Shown one piece after another: positions 18,201-26,581 of a stretch of 64,000 bases of DNA. A program made the translations under genes and the position numbers. The first letter of the stretch is position 1. Each line of letters begins with the position of its first letter. The stretch covers positions 231,010 to 295,009 of the forward strand of contig JAFEBP010000009.1 of NCBI GenBank assembly GCA_018242605.1, given 5' to 3'. Source of the DNA: Planctomycetota bacterium (GTDB taxonomy: Bacteria > Planctomycetota > Phycisphaerae > Phycisphaerales > UBA1924). Below the pieces are notes generated by a model. The model saw nothing but the letters and a program-made list of their open reading frames with translations. It had not been told where the DNA came from and searched no databases.

Positions 18201-19785
18201 CGGGCAACGCCTCGGCCGTGCCGACCTTCTCGCCGCCGATGTACTTGAGGTTGCCCCCGTCGCCCACCGCGAACAGGGACAGCGGACGGGCCCCATCATC
18301 GCCTGGCTTGGTCGACAGGTGCGTCTCAAAGACGGGCTTCACGGTGGACCAGAACTCGCTCGGCGGGCCCAGCGACGAGCGATAGCCCATCACGCTCATG
18401 GCGGTGACGCCGCCGACGATGATCGCCGCGGCGAGGCTGCCGCCCAGCACCCAGGCCCGCTGCCGGGCCAGTTGCTTGCTCACGTTGCTGGCCCGGGTCA
18501 CCAGGCCGCGCTCCTTGAACACTTTGCCCAGGAAGACGTCGCGGAGGAAGTAGGCCTTCTCCTTGTCGTATTCCTTGCCGCCCGGGAGACTCTCGACGTC
18601 AACGCCCAGAGCCTGAGCGAGGCTCACGTCCAGCGCCTGGCCCTCACGCATGGAACTCGTGAAGTAGATGCCGCGGAGGAAGAGGGGCTTGGGGCTCCAC
18701 TCGCCGGCGACGAAGATCATCTCCAGGTAACGGCGCAGCCGCGGGGCGATACGCATGAGGTTGTCGGGCAGCTCGAACATCTCGTCCACTTCGTCGGTGC
18801 GGCGGCCGTGCGCATCGGTGGTGTGGACGGGGTTCTGGAGCAGGCCGGCGCGCCGCTTCATGAGGCGTTCGCGCACGCCGGACATGTGCTTCTCGACCTG
18901 GTCGGGCTTGAAGGCCTCGTCCAGCGGAGAGGGGTTGCTCCAGCCCAGGATCTGGTGCTGCAGGCCCGGATCGTTGATGGTCTCGAAGAACTCGCGGAAG
19001 CCGATGATCTTGTCGCACTTGGTGACGACCACGGTGACCGGGAAACGCACCTCGAGCGTGCGCTGGATCACGTCCAACTGCCGGGCGATGGCGCCGGCGG
19101 TGCGCTCGATCTTCTCAGAACTGTCCTTGAGCAGGCTCTCGGAGGAAATGACCAGCAGCAGGCCGTTGATGGGGCAGTTGGGGCGGGCGGTCTTGAGGAG
19201 TTTCATGAACTCCTTCCACTCGGTGCTCTGGCCCTCGGCCGCCTCTTCCATGAACATGCGCCCCGCGGTGTCGAGAACCACGGCGTGGTTCGTGAACCAC
19301 CAGTGCATGTTGAGCGTGCCGCCCGTGCCCTGGAGGCAGTCCTGCAGGCCCGGGGGGAAGCCCACGTTGGAGTGCCGAAGCGCCTCGGTCTTGCCGCTGC
19401 CGCTGGGGCCCACGAGCAGGTACCACGGCAAGCTGTACAGGTCCTTGCCGGCGCCCTTGAACGCCGTCACGCCCTCTTCAAACTTCTTCCGCAGGTCGTC
19501 CATGCGCGCCTTGGCCGCCGGGTCGGTGCCCGCCCGAGCGCCGCCCGCGCGGGAGACCATCGTCGCGAACGGGCTGCTCTTGGCCTTGTCGCGCAGCATC
19601 AGGACGATCTTGTACAGGGCCAGCACCAGCCCCAGCCCGATGAGACCCGCCGCGGCGATGCGCCACGCGGGATTGTCGGAGGCGATCGCCATGTAGACGG
19701 TCGCCAGCCCCGCGCCGCTGGCCAACAGCGACACAGCCAGGATCGGCTTGGGCAGGTTCGAGATGCTGTTCAGGGGATTGTCCAT
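15220..19785 (-). CDS. tssM: Type VI secretion system membrane subunit TssM (IcmF family)
   Basis: Core of the T6SS inner-membrane complex, spanning the membrane and reaching through the periplasm. The 1,521-residue protein has two N-terminal membrane helices (about 14-35 and 42-64), a cytoplasmic NTPase-like domain with Walker A GPSGSGKT (126-133) after LPWYLLV, and the conserved NMHWWFTNHAVVLDTAGRMF segment carrying the Walker B-like DTAG. A third membrane helix lies near 467-488 (SLAAAIIVGGVTAMSVMG), and a long periplasmic helical region ends in a C-terminal beta domain. Length is somewhat above the usual 1,100-1,300. It lies between tssL and the TagF-FGE fusion on the same strand; no TssJ lipoprotein gene accompanies it. 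Confidence 0.95.
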   Translation of the reverse strand: MDNPLNSISNLPKPILAVSLLASGAGLATVYMAIASDNPAWRIAAAGLIGLGLVLALYKIVLMLRDKAKSSPFATMVSRAGGARAGTDPAAKARMDDLRKKFEEGVTAFKGAGKDLYSLPWYLLVGPSGSGKTEALRHSNVGFPPGLQDCLQGTGGTLNMHWWFTNHAVVLDTAGRMFMEEAAEGQSTEWKEFMKLLKTARPNCPINGLLLVISSESLLKDSSEKIERTAGAIARQLDVIQRTLEVRFPVTVVVTKCDKIIGFREFFETINDPGLQHQILGWSNPSPLDEAFKPDQVEKHMSGVRERLMKRRAGLLQNPVHTTDAHGRRTDEVDEMFELPDNLMRIAPRLRRYLEMIFVAGEWSPKPLFLRGIYFTSSMREGQALDVSLAQALGVDVESLPGGKEYDKEKAYFLRDVFLGKVFKERGLVTRASNVSKQLARQRAWVLGGSLAAAIIVGGVTAMSVMGYRSSLGPPSEFWSTVKPVFETHLSTKPGDDGARPLSLFAVGDGGNLKYIGGEKVGTAEALPEGVKTRAELVAETAEHTSDISLGWAGAPAAALAGASSKGYGLRQTLAHRAVVESTMLVPLLQTVREKLVKEQQWPEPAVKALAQLVRMHTLAEGAAPVDNPPVKAGRKSTWQLVDVAVLARYAMGEAEYAKMDSRELERLGTAVARAYPEGWPTTDGDKKRDEASEGLFGNSREYAWGVVESASKSLLAKLSEVKPGPGNDLGRLVDLCDTLEKFDAAETAYDGPLAWLAAESGGDSAAKASAEGYKQFAAEYRKKIAAVSDAKDSLDQKVGQFKKDEVANPTQLLAAAGEAMRKDIVTTLGVLRVQLPPKDAGATPPTLAKLTDSLDDKKASSEATKALEGVAKAIEATRGRLEKVAYLLTPGKADNDDARLYETRFGAHKIAGDVMTEADKPVADPKGVSTVMADRNKKLADDQDARGKKLDRLGQWAGGGLKAEQTRLQRSVTAATRASNIATGWARHNLIAAAMGEECWADSISVGKAAEKATQSLIDAGTVKQSALERPRLALTEMDVDPPSKFNSQFVPEGAIAILGAWAAIEGSIDSEAGAVVVAREELGKLPARAAGRRAATEYAKAYIDYWKNEALVSAKPNCKQWDAFSNAVKGLDQAALAGRLNQVKERCVGALEKMPPAMASAEALKSAIDEVKAAYAGVNGTLDFATRAKDELLDPWKSLASEKPKDARNILLRKYRAREAKETYFSGYVKSRSDSRYVLYFNEFLANGFDLLANASGDELDKAWAELIAARAVPLATGAATLPDLSPAQVASVREAASKIGGTEASGKQSSGGEDLGDSRLQRIMSRMAGEGYLKGDGVPEWFGKLQKSLKATEKPVKMSINFLGASRDGAPAPSGSQEAGGTYQYAHIWVGGEFKGSANIGNLLTLSAADAAQCVATIPGSASVEVKLFTDDPSKKQGIKTPPEATVMVGAQANGNASEWGPMRAILTDANSKFLNGKWIIAPKTADGRHYVLLVLDVNAETPLPAATEWPKDTDWPK

Positions 19786-19917
19786 GTTGGTTCAGACCTT
19801 TCGATCCCAATCATCGCCCGTACGCGCCGGGCGTTGCTTTTTTCCAGAGATACGGCCGGCCATCCGGCGGGTGCAACTGTTCTCGGGCGTGCGATCGCAC
19901 GCCCAGTCAACGCCGCG

Positions 19918-20601
19918 TCACTTGCTCGGCTCTTTCCACTGGTTGCGGACGCCGTCGAGCGAGTCGTTCAACTGCTTGCTGGCGTGCTTAAAGAAGGACA
20001 CGTAAGAGACAATGACCACCGCGAGCAGCCCGACCGCCAGGATCGCGAGCATCGTCAGGCTTCGGTTCGGCGGCTGCGTGAGGTTGCGGGTGTCGACGTT
20101 CTCGTACGCATCGGGGCAGATGCGGGCCGCCTGGTCGGCGTCGATCATGCCGCGAAGGCGCGCCGAGATCTCCAGCTGCTTGCGTTTGATGTAATCGGGC
20201 TGGCCGACGTAGTAGCCCTGGAAGCCCAGGCCGATGCAGTTGTACATCACACCCAGGAGCTGGGTGGCGCCCTCGCTGGGGTCCTTGAGCGCGTCCTCGA
20301 CCAGCTCCCAGAACTCCTCCTCAAAGCCCAGCTTGCCCCGCTCGTGGCTCAGGGGCTTCCAGCCGGACCCGACCTTCGAGGACAGGATCATGGAGTCCAC
20401 GAAGTACATCAGGACCAGTTCGCACCGCTCCCACACGCCGGCCATACCGGGCGTGGCCTCGGCTTTGGCGCGCACGTCGGTCATCAGCGCCTTGACCTCG
20501 GCACGCATCGTGCCGAAATCTTGCTTGCCGCCCTTGCGGGCGAGGCGATTGAGGCGGCAGACAAACTGAAAAATCGGCTCGCAAATCTCGACAAGCGTCA
20601 T
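19918..20601 (-). CDS. tssL: Type VI secretion system membrane subunit TssL (DotU family)
   Basis: Inner-membrane partner of TssM. The 227-residue protein has an N-terminal cytoplasmic helical domain starting EICEPIFQFVCRLNR, matching the DotU pattern, with FVDSMILSS and LGFEEEFWELVEDALKD typical of the family, followed by GYYVGQPDYIKRKQLEI. A single C-terminal membrane helix lies at about 181-205 (LAILAVGLLAVVIVSYVSFF) with a short tail. There is no peptidoglycan-binding OmpA extension. The ATG is preceded by GGAG at six bases. It sits 112 bases downstream of tssK and 132 bases upstream of tssM, in the usual order K-L-M. Confidence 0.93.
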   Translation of the reverse strand: MTLVEICEPIFQFVCRLNRLARKGGKQDFGTMRAEVKALMTDVRAKAEATPGMAGVWERCELVLMYFVDSMILSSKVGSGWKPLSHERGKLGFEEEFWELVEDALKDPSEGATQLLGVMYNCIGLGFQGYYVGQPDYIKRKQLEISARLRGMIDADQAARICPDAYENVDTRNLTQPPNRSLTMLAILAVGLLAVVIVSYVSFFKHASKQLNDSLDGVRNQWKEPSK

Positions 20602-20713
20602 GCGGTGCTCCGCGGCAGGGTTCGGCGATCGCGGCGACCAGCGGCCGACGTCGTCGGCCTGCCGGGTGTCTCCGCGTCTCGCCCGTCCGTCCGTTGCGTC
20701 TCAACTCTGTCCG

Positions 20714-22096
20714 TCAGGGGACGGTCATGTACAAACTCACGTCCGTGTACTCCATCGGATCCGTCTCGCTCCAGCGCAGAGCCATGGACTTCTCGCTCTG
20801 CACGCGCTCCCACATCTTGGCGCTCTGGCCCGCGTCGAGCCGGAAGTAGTGCAGGTCAACCGCGCTGGGCAGTTCCATCGGCGGGTGCCGCTCTTCCTGC
20901 AGCTTCACGCCGAAGATGTTCAGCTTGATCATCGTCTTGGGCATCAACTTGAACTTGTCCTGATCCTCCACCAGCTTGCCCAGGCGGGTGGGGTCCATCT
21001 TCGTCCGCACCCCCAGGAAGTAGCCGTTGGGCGCGGTGAAGTGCTCCTCGGTGAGCGACGCCGCCAGCACGCCCCCGTCCATGACGAACGGCACCTGCAG
21101 GAAGCGCTTGGCGATGTCGCCCCGCAGCAGCGGACGGATCTTGCGGTCCAGCTCGCCGAACACCACCCCGGGCAGATCGTGCTCGTACCGGCTGGCCTCG
21201 AACTGGTCGCGTTCGGGCGAGAGCGCGGCGAGTTCGCCCAGCAGTTCACGCAGGATGAGGTACGCGTCGAAGGGAGAAATCGCCCCCGCGCCCCCCGGAC
21301 CGCCGGCGAAGAGCGTGGGCAGGGTCCCGGCGAAGCGGTTGAGCGTCCGCAGCCGCATCAGCATCAGCAGTTGGGGGCCCTTGAGATTCTCCAGGACGAA
21401 GCCGCCCCGGGTGAGCTGGTTCACGACTTCCTTGCGGGCGGCCTCGACCGCCGACCCCAGATCGCGCAGCAGATTCTTGAGGCCCGGGTTGCCGCTGATG
21501 ACCATGCACGGCGGGATGAACCGCGCGTCCAGGCGTGGGAGCGTGCTCCCCTCCGCGCTCGCGACGATCCGCAGCAGCGGGAGCACTTCCATGTCCGTCG
21601 TGTCGTCCCCGTCCACCACCAGGCGGGCGTTGACGCGCCGCACGAGCACCGGCTGGGTGTTCTCGCCCGTGTTCTCATCCGCGCGGGTGATCTCCCCCAC
21701 GCGGAAGAGCCGCTTCACGCGCGCCGACTCGGTCGTGCCGTTCTCTTCCACCGTGTTCGCCCGCTCGGACTGCCACAGCGGCACCGCGATGCTCACCGTG
21801 AAGCCGCCGGGGGTGTTGGCGAACGTCTTCTTGATGTCCAGCGCCGGCACGTCGGTGTTGCCGGGCACGTCGATCTCCAGCCCGCTGGGCATCACCGCCC
21901 GCAGCCGGTCGATCCGCACCAGCATCGTCTCCAGCGCGTCGGTGCTGATCCGGCAGTCGATCACGCCGTACGGATAGGCCCAGCCCAGCCGCCGCTCGCG
22001 CCACACCGTCTCGGCCTGCTGACGCGAGAACGTCTGCAGGTGATGCGGCTGAAGAAACAGTCCCTCGTGCCAATGAATGTGACCCATGCTCGACAT
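20714..22096 (-). CDS. tssK: Type VI secretion system baseplate subunit TssK
   Basis: Baseplate subunit that links the T6SS baseplate to the TssL/TssM membrane complex. The N-terminus HIHWHEGLFLQPHHLQ is the signature of the family (hWhEGmfLxPqHFQ). Total length is 460 residues with this start, close to the usual 440-450. The ATG at 22096 was chosen because GGAG lies seven bases before it and the signature follows within five residues; an upstream in-frame start at 22144 would add a basic, non-conserved extension. It is 66 bases downstream of an unknown gene and 112 upstream of tssL, so likely co-transcribed. Confidence 0.93.
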   Translation of the reverse strand: MSSMGHIHWHEGLFLQPHHLQTFSRQQAETVWRERRLGWAYPYGVIDCRISTDALETMLVRIDRLRAVMPSGLEIDVPGNTDVPALDIKKTFANTPGGFTVSIAVPLWQSERANTVEENGTTESARVKRLFRVGEITRADENTGENTQPVLVRRVNARLVVDGDDTTDMEVLPLLRIVASAEGSTLPRLDARFIPPCMVISGNPGLKNLLRDLGSAVEAARKEVVNQLTRGGFVLENLKGPQLLMLMRLRTLNRFAGTLPTLFAGGPGGAGAISPFDAYLILRELLGELAALSPERDQFEASRYEHDLPGVVFGELDRKIRPLLRGDIAKRFLQVPFVMDGGVLAASLTEEHFTAPNGYFLGVRTKMDPTRLGKLVEDQDKFKLMPKTMIKLNIFGVKLQEERHPPMELPSAVDLHYFRLDAGQSAKMWERVQSEKSMALRWSETDPMEYTDVSLYMTVP

Positions 22097-22162
22097 GCCG
22101 TGCTCCACGCGTGCTCGCGACCGTGACCACCACCACCCGCACAATTGCTCGCCGATGAAGAA

Positions 22163-23128
22163 CTAGCGAATCACCTGCGACAAACCGTTGTCCACGTCCT
22201 TGGCGATCAGGCTCTTGAGCCGCTTTTCCATCGCCGCGGCGTCGTAGCCCTCCATCAAACGTACATACTGCTTCCAGTTCTTGGCCCCCTGGCTCTCGGT
22301 AAAAGTACCCCGCTCCGCGGCGGACTGCACGGCGTCGACGCTGAATCGGGCCATGTGGTCCTTGCCGAACTGCTTGCCCGAATCCAGCACGCCCTTGAGC
22401 AGCAAGCTCACCAGGCTGCGCAGCTTCAGGATGTCCCGGGCCACCGCGTCCTTGGACGCGCTCGGGTCCCCGCTCACGAACTTGGCCAGGCCCTTGTCCA
22501 GGGATCTGGGCACCGGGTTCTTGGCGTCCGGACCCAGCTCCCGCCAGTAGGTGCAGGCCCACGGTTCGAGCTTGAGCACGAACTCGCTGAGCAGTGTGCA
22601 CAGGTCTACCAGCCGGTCGCCCTGGATCTCGGTATCGGCCGGCAGACCCACCATGCGCCGCAGTTCGCCCAGCGCCGCCGCGGGCAGCCCCCCCGGACCG
22701 GTGGGCACGCGGACTTCCTTGATCACTTCCTTCACCACTTCCCGAACCTGCCCGCCGCCGCTGATGCCAAGCCCCGCCGCGGCGAGCCGGCCGGCGATGT
22801 CGTTGCGGGCCGTCTCGGGCAGGGAGGCGCAGGCCTCGATCAGCATGTCGGCCAGGGCGCGCGGATCAGTGGGCTTGGCCGCCGCCGGCGCGGGCGCGTG
22901 CTGCACCGAACCGTTGTTCCCCTCGTTCCACACCGGGAACTGGGTCATCAGGTCCGAAAGAAAGGGCTCCCGCTCGTGCGCAGGCAGAGAAGAGAGCTCC
23001 CGCTGCACACGGTCGCGCAGCTGTTCTTGACGCATGTCCGCCGATTCGTCGGCGAGCGCGGCGTGCAGCTCCCGCAGTTGCGCGGAGAGCGCCGCCAGCC
23101 GCCGACCTCGTTCTGTTGCCGGTTCCAT
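22163..23128 (-). CDS. T6SS-cluster protein of unknown function, possibly related to the C-terminal region of FHA/TagH proteins
   Basis: First gene of the T6SS operon, 321 residues, predicted soluble and mostly helical. It has an N-terminal helical part (RGRRLAALSAQLRELHAAL), a flexible Ala/Pro segment near 95-115, a VREVVKEVIKEV stretch, and a C-terminal helical domain with LVDLCTLLSEFVLKLEPW and a long run ending LKSLIAKDVDNGLSQVIR. The layout of this last domain resembles the helical domain found after the FHA domain in T6SS TagH proteins, but no FHA domain is present, so this is a guess. The start is uncertain: 23128 gives a clean N-terminus but has no good ribosome site; 23164 and 23173 are alternatives. 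Position directly before tssK argues for a T6SS role. Confidence 0.6.
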   Translation of the reverse strand: MEPATERGRRLAALSAQLRELHAALADESADMRQEQLRDRVQRELSSLPAHEREPFLSDLMTQFPVWNEGNNGSVQHAPAPAAAKPTDPRALADMLIEACASLPETARNDIAGRLAAAGLGISGGGQVREVVKEVIKEVRVPTGPGGLPAAALGELRRMVGLPADTEIQGDRLVDLCTLLSEFVLKLEPWACTYWRELGPDAKNPVPRSLDKGLAKFVSGDPSASKDAVARDILKLRSLVSLLLKGVLDSGKQFGKDHMARFSVDAVQSAAERGTFTESQGAKNWKQYVRLMEGYDAAAMEKRLKSLIAKDVDNGLSQVIR

Positions 23129-23288
23129 CAAGCCACAAGCATATCTCTCTCCCCTGCCGACCATCGCACGCATCGGAAGAGAGATTTGGAATGGAACTGG
23201 CGGCGCGAGGAGATGGGGTATTCCGCCACATTCCACCCGCCCCCCGAAACGCCCCCACCCCCGCCCCGAATAATCATCCGGAGCCTGT

Positions 23289-24110
23289 ATGCACCACCTC
23301 TGCGCCATCGTGCTCGCCCTGGCCCTCGGTCCCGCGCACGCCGAACCTCCCGCGGCCCCTCTCGCGGGCCCCAAGGTCGCCGCCGCGGACCACCCAACCA
23401 TCATCGAGCGCGGGTTCGACGGCCTGGTGAAACTCGCCGAGCCCACCCCCGAGCAGGCCGCGCTGGGCCTGCTCACGCTGAGCGACTCTGAGAAAGCCGC
23501 GACCGGGGCCGTCCTCTCCAAGCGCGCGGCGATCCTGGACGAGTTCCTGACCAACAACATCCCCCTGCTCACCCAGTTCGGCAACGCCAACGGCGACACC
23601 AAGGAGCAACTCGCGCTCGCCTATGCCGCGATGATCAAGCTCAAGCCGCTGACCGACCTGGGCCCGCTGCAGAACCAGTTGCACGCCGCCCTGGGCCCGC
23701 AGAACGCCGAGAAGTTTGACGCCATCATGAAGGACTACTGGGCGGCGTACATCAAGGACCGCGCCAAGATCAAAAAGCCCGACGGCAAGTACCCCAACAA
23801 GATCGAGATCATGGCGGAGGCAAAGCTCCAGAGCCTGGGCAAGGCGATCGAGAACTCCTTCAAGCAGATGATGGAAGGCGGGGACCTCATCTATCAGTAT
23901 CTGTTCAAGGGCATCACCCTGCGGCCCGACCAGAGCGACAAGCTGCACGACCTGGTCAACAACTTCGCAAGGACCACCAAGGGCAACGCCACCAACGAAC
24001 AGAACGGCCAGCTCTTCTTCTCCATCCTGCCGATCCTCGACGAAACCCAGCGACCGCTCTTTACCGCCAATATCCGGGAACTGGGCGGCAAGCCGAAGAA
24101 AAAACAGTGA
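23289..24110 (+). CDS. Exported helical protein of unknown function
   Basis: 273 residues with a signal peptide (1-19, LCAIVLALALGPAHA) and a mature part that is almost entirely helical and rich in Lys, Ala and Leu. A segment reading LRPDQSDKLHDLVNNFAR and a later DETQRPLFTANIRELG suggest a periplasmic helical fold, with a loose likeness to Spy/CpxP-type proteins that is not firm. It ends in a basic KPKKKQ tail. The ATG has GGAG five bases upstream. It is divergent from the T6SS operon, sharing a short intergenic region, and converges on dnaA with a hairpin terminator between. I do not recognise the family. Confidence 0.75.
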   Translation: MHHLCAIVLALALGPAHAEPPAAPLAGPKVAAADHPTIIERGFDGLVKLAEPTPEQAALGLLTLSDSEKAATGAVLSKRAAILDEFLTNNIPLLTQFGNANGDTKEQLALAYAAMIKLKPLTDLGPLQNQLHAALGPQNAEKFDAIMKDYWAAYIKDRAKIKKPDGKYPNKIEIMAEAKLQSLGKAIENSFKQMMEGGDLIYQYLFKGITLRPDQSDKLHDLVNNFARTTKGNATNEQNGQLFFSILPILDETQRPLFTANIRELGGKPKKKQ

Positions 24111-24136
24111 CATCGGCACACCCCCGGGGAATTGAA

Positions 24137-24161
24137 AAAGGCGTCCACGGTGGACGCCTTT
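24137..24161. terminator. Bidirectional hairpin terminator between the exported protein gene and dnaA
   Basis: A perfect 11-base inverted repeat (arms 24137-24147 and 24151-24161, core GGCGTCCA) around a three-base CGG loop. The arms begin with AAA and end with TTT, so a short U-run follows in either direction. It lies 26 bases after the stop of the plus-strand gene and 24 bases after the stop of dnaA, as expected for a shared terminator of two converging genes. Confidence 0.85.
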
Positions 24162-24185
24162 GCTTCTGTACTTTCACGCGTTTCT

Positions 24186-25772
24186 CTACGCCGCCCGCGC
24201 CGCCCTGAGCTTCTCTTCAAGGCTGCGCAGGAGCAGGTCGAACTCGCTGTCTTCCTTGCGCTTGTCCTCCACCGTCTCCACGGCGTGCATCACCGTGGTG
24301 TGGTCGCGCCCGCCAAAGAACCCGCCGATCTCTTCCAGCGAATGCCGCGTGCAGCGGCGGGCCAGGTACATGCACACCTGCCGGGGCAGCGCGATGCTGC
24401 GCTGGCGGCCCTTGCTCTGCAGTTCCGTCAGCCGCACGCCGTAGAACTCTGTCACCGACGCGATGATCGCCTGCAGCGTCGGCTCGCCCTTGGGCACCGG
24501 CAGCGAATCGCCCAGCGCCTCCTTGGCCAGTTCCATGTCGATGGGCCGCTGCTCCACGGTCGACTGGATGTGCAGCTTGATCACCGCGCCCTCGAGCTCG
24601 CGGATGTTGGTGTCGATCTTCTCCGCGATGAAGCAGGCGACATCGTCGGGCATCAGCAGGCCGCGGACCTTGGCCTTGGTCTTGAGGATCGCGATGCGGG
24701 TCTCGTACGTGGGCTGATCGACCTTGGTGACCAGGCCCCACTTGAACCGGCTCACCAAGCGCTCTTCCAGATCCGGGATGTCCTCGGGCGGCGCATCGCA
24801 GGACAGGATGATCTGCTTCTGGGCCTGGAACAGGGCGTTGAACGTGTGGAAGAACTCCTCCTGGCTGCTGTCGCGCTTGGCCAGGAAGTGAATGTCGTCG
24901 ATCACCAGCACGTCCACGTCGCGGAAGCGGTGGCGGAACTCCGACATCTCGCCGTTCTGGACGCTCTCGAAGAACTGCGTCACGAACCCCTCGCACGACG
25001 TGTAATACAGCGCCGTCTTGGGGTTCTGCTCGCAGATGCGGACGCACACCGCCTGCAAGAGGTGCGTCTTGCCCAGCCCCACGCCCCCGTGCACGAAGAA
25101 CGGGTTGTACGCCCGGCCCGGGTTGGCCGCGATCGCCAACGCCGCGGCGTGCGCCATGCGGTTGCCCGGCCCCACCACGAAGTTCTCGAAGCAGTAATCA
25201 GGGTTGACCACCAGCGACTCGTACCGGCGGGGCTGCTCCGGCCGCGTCACGTAGATCGGCCGGCCATCCCCATCGCCGTTGCGCGACGGGTCCACCGCGC
25301 GCACGTGCGCGGGCGAGAGCGGCTCGGCCCGCACCCGAGGCTCGCCGATGGGAAACTTGGGCTCCACCTGGGTGATGTCCGGCATCGGCTGACGGGCCGG
25401 GGCCTCCACCTGGGTCTTGGGCGCAGCGACCGCCACGCCGGCAGCGGGCGTGGGCGCCGTCACGGCCGACGGGAGCTCCTCGACCACGACCGGGCGGCGT
25501 CCCTGCGGACGCATGACCTCATCCTCCGGCCCCAGGAAGCGGACGGAGAGCAGGTGGCCGGTGGCGCTGCGGGCCGCGTCGTTGAACGCGTCGGCGCACT
25601 GCCGGCGCAGGTAATCACGATGGATCGCCGAGTGCGTCCGCAACTGGAACGCGCCTCCGGCAATCCCCATGGGTTCGAGTTCCTCAAACCACTGTCGACA
25701 CACCTCAGGGTGATGTGCGCGCAAGTGGGTGAGCATCCCTGCCCAGACCAGCCGATCAGGGTCCGCCACCAT
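24186..25772 (-). CDS. dnaA: Chromosomal replication initiator protein DnaA
   Basis: AAA+ initiator that binds the origin and opens DNA. With the ATG at 25772 the protein has 528 residues: an N-terminal helical domain (about 1-85), a long Pro/Ala-rich linker (about 95-180), the AAA+ domain with Walker A GGVGLGKT (229-236) and Walker [10 protein letters not shown], sensor regions, and domain IV with the DnaA-box-binding signature [11 protein letters not shown] and a preceding [13 protein letters not shown]. Linker and total length are above the usual 450. The open frame extends further upstream to 25964 but that part is Arg-rich and not conserved-looking; a GTG directly before the ATG is an alternative. 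GAGG lies ten bases upstream. It faces the plus-strand coiled-coil gene across an 809-base gap. Confidence 0.95.
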   Translation of the reverse strand: MVADPDRLVWAGMLTHLRAHHPEVCRQWFEELEPMGIAGGAFQLRTHSAIHRDYLRRQCADAFNDAARSATGHLLSVRFLGPEDEVMRPQGRRPVVVEELPSAVTAPTPAAGVAVAAPKTQVEAPARQPMPDITQVEPKFPIGEPRVRAEPLSPAHVRAVDPSRNGDGDGRPIYVTRPEQPRRYESLVVNPDYCFENFVVGPGNRMAHAAALAIAANPGRAYNPFFVHGGVGLGKTHLLQAVCVRICEQNPKTALYYTSCEGFVTQFFESVQNGEMSEFRHRFRDVDVLVIDDIHFLAKRDSSQEEFFHTFNALFQAQKQIILSCDAPPEDIPDLEERLVSRFKWGLVTKVDQPTYETRIAILKTKAKVRGLLMPDDVACFIAEKIDTNIRELEGAVIKLHIQSTVEQRPIDMELAKEALGDSLPVPKGEPTLQAIIASVTEFYGVRLTELQSKGRQRSIALPRQVCMYLARRCTRHSLEEIGGFFGGRDHTTVMHAVETVEDKRKEDSEFDLLLRSLEEKLRAARAA

Positions 25773-26581
25773 CACTGTCCAACCTCGCCTCTGTTGACCG
25801 GTTCGTCCGTACAGACCGAAACCGGATTGCCACCCAATCAACCTCGTACACGCCGACCTTCCCACGAGTCGCGTCGGCCCACCGAACTCTCTCTCCCGCG
25901 TGGACGCGCCCCACCGGGAGCGACGACGCGGATACCTCCGTTCCTTTGCCCGACGGCGAATCATTCGCCGCGTGCGCTGGCTCGGCTACGAATCACAATC
26001 CGATTCCTCACCCTCTTGACCCGCTCGCTGGTGCGCGCCTACGCAAACTCCGAAACTTCCAGTCGTGGACCTCATGGCGAAGGCTCCTTCAGCGCAACAC
26101 GCGGCGAGCCTTGAAGGTACTTCACGGACGCGCCCGTGTCAACGCCTCTTTGATCAATCGTGAACGCTCTTTGAATATTTGCGCGCGGGGTCGGTTTTCT
26201 TTCGTGAGCGTCGTGTTCGCCGACGATGCCCAGAGCCCCAAAGGTCACACCGGCGCGATCGCTGCGCTCGCGCGAAGTTCAATCGTTCGCGGCGCGACCA
26301 CGCCGCTGATCCGCGCATCAGCCCTCCCACCCGTGCCCACATACACCATCCCGCCCGTCAGTCGTTTCCCATACAAACATCGAACCCAAAGAAGCCTGCC
26401 ATCGCTCCAGCGGCTGCACCCTCCGCCGCGGTCGGCTCGTATCAATATCTTGTCTTGGTTGTCCGGGCCGGACCCGGGCGAACCGTCGTCGGCTGGGGTA
26501 TGCTTGCCCCCTATCGCCGAGATTCCTGCGGCGACCAGTTCGGCATCGCGTGGGGCGATTGCAAGCACGGAGAAGATACGC
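25773..26581. other. Gene-free divergent region between dnaA and the coiled-coil gene
   Basis: About 809 bases without a convincing gene; open frames here give Arg/Pro-rich nonsense. It must hold the promoters of both flanking genes. An AT-richer patch lies near 26150-26215, and a small inverted repeat (GGCGAA/TTCGCC) near 25958. I looked for clustered DnaA boxes (TTATCCACA-like) and did not see any, so an origin here is not supported by eye. Confidence 0.5.

Noticed and set aside
16819..20928. A 1,369-residue plus-strand open frame
   Set aside because: It is antisense to tssM and tssL. The product is His/Arg/Leu/Ala-rich without domains and exists because high-GC third positions remove stops on the other strand.
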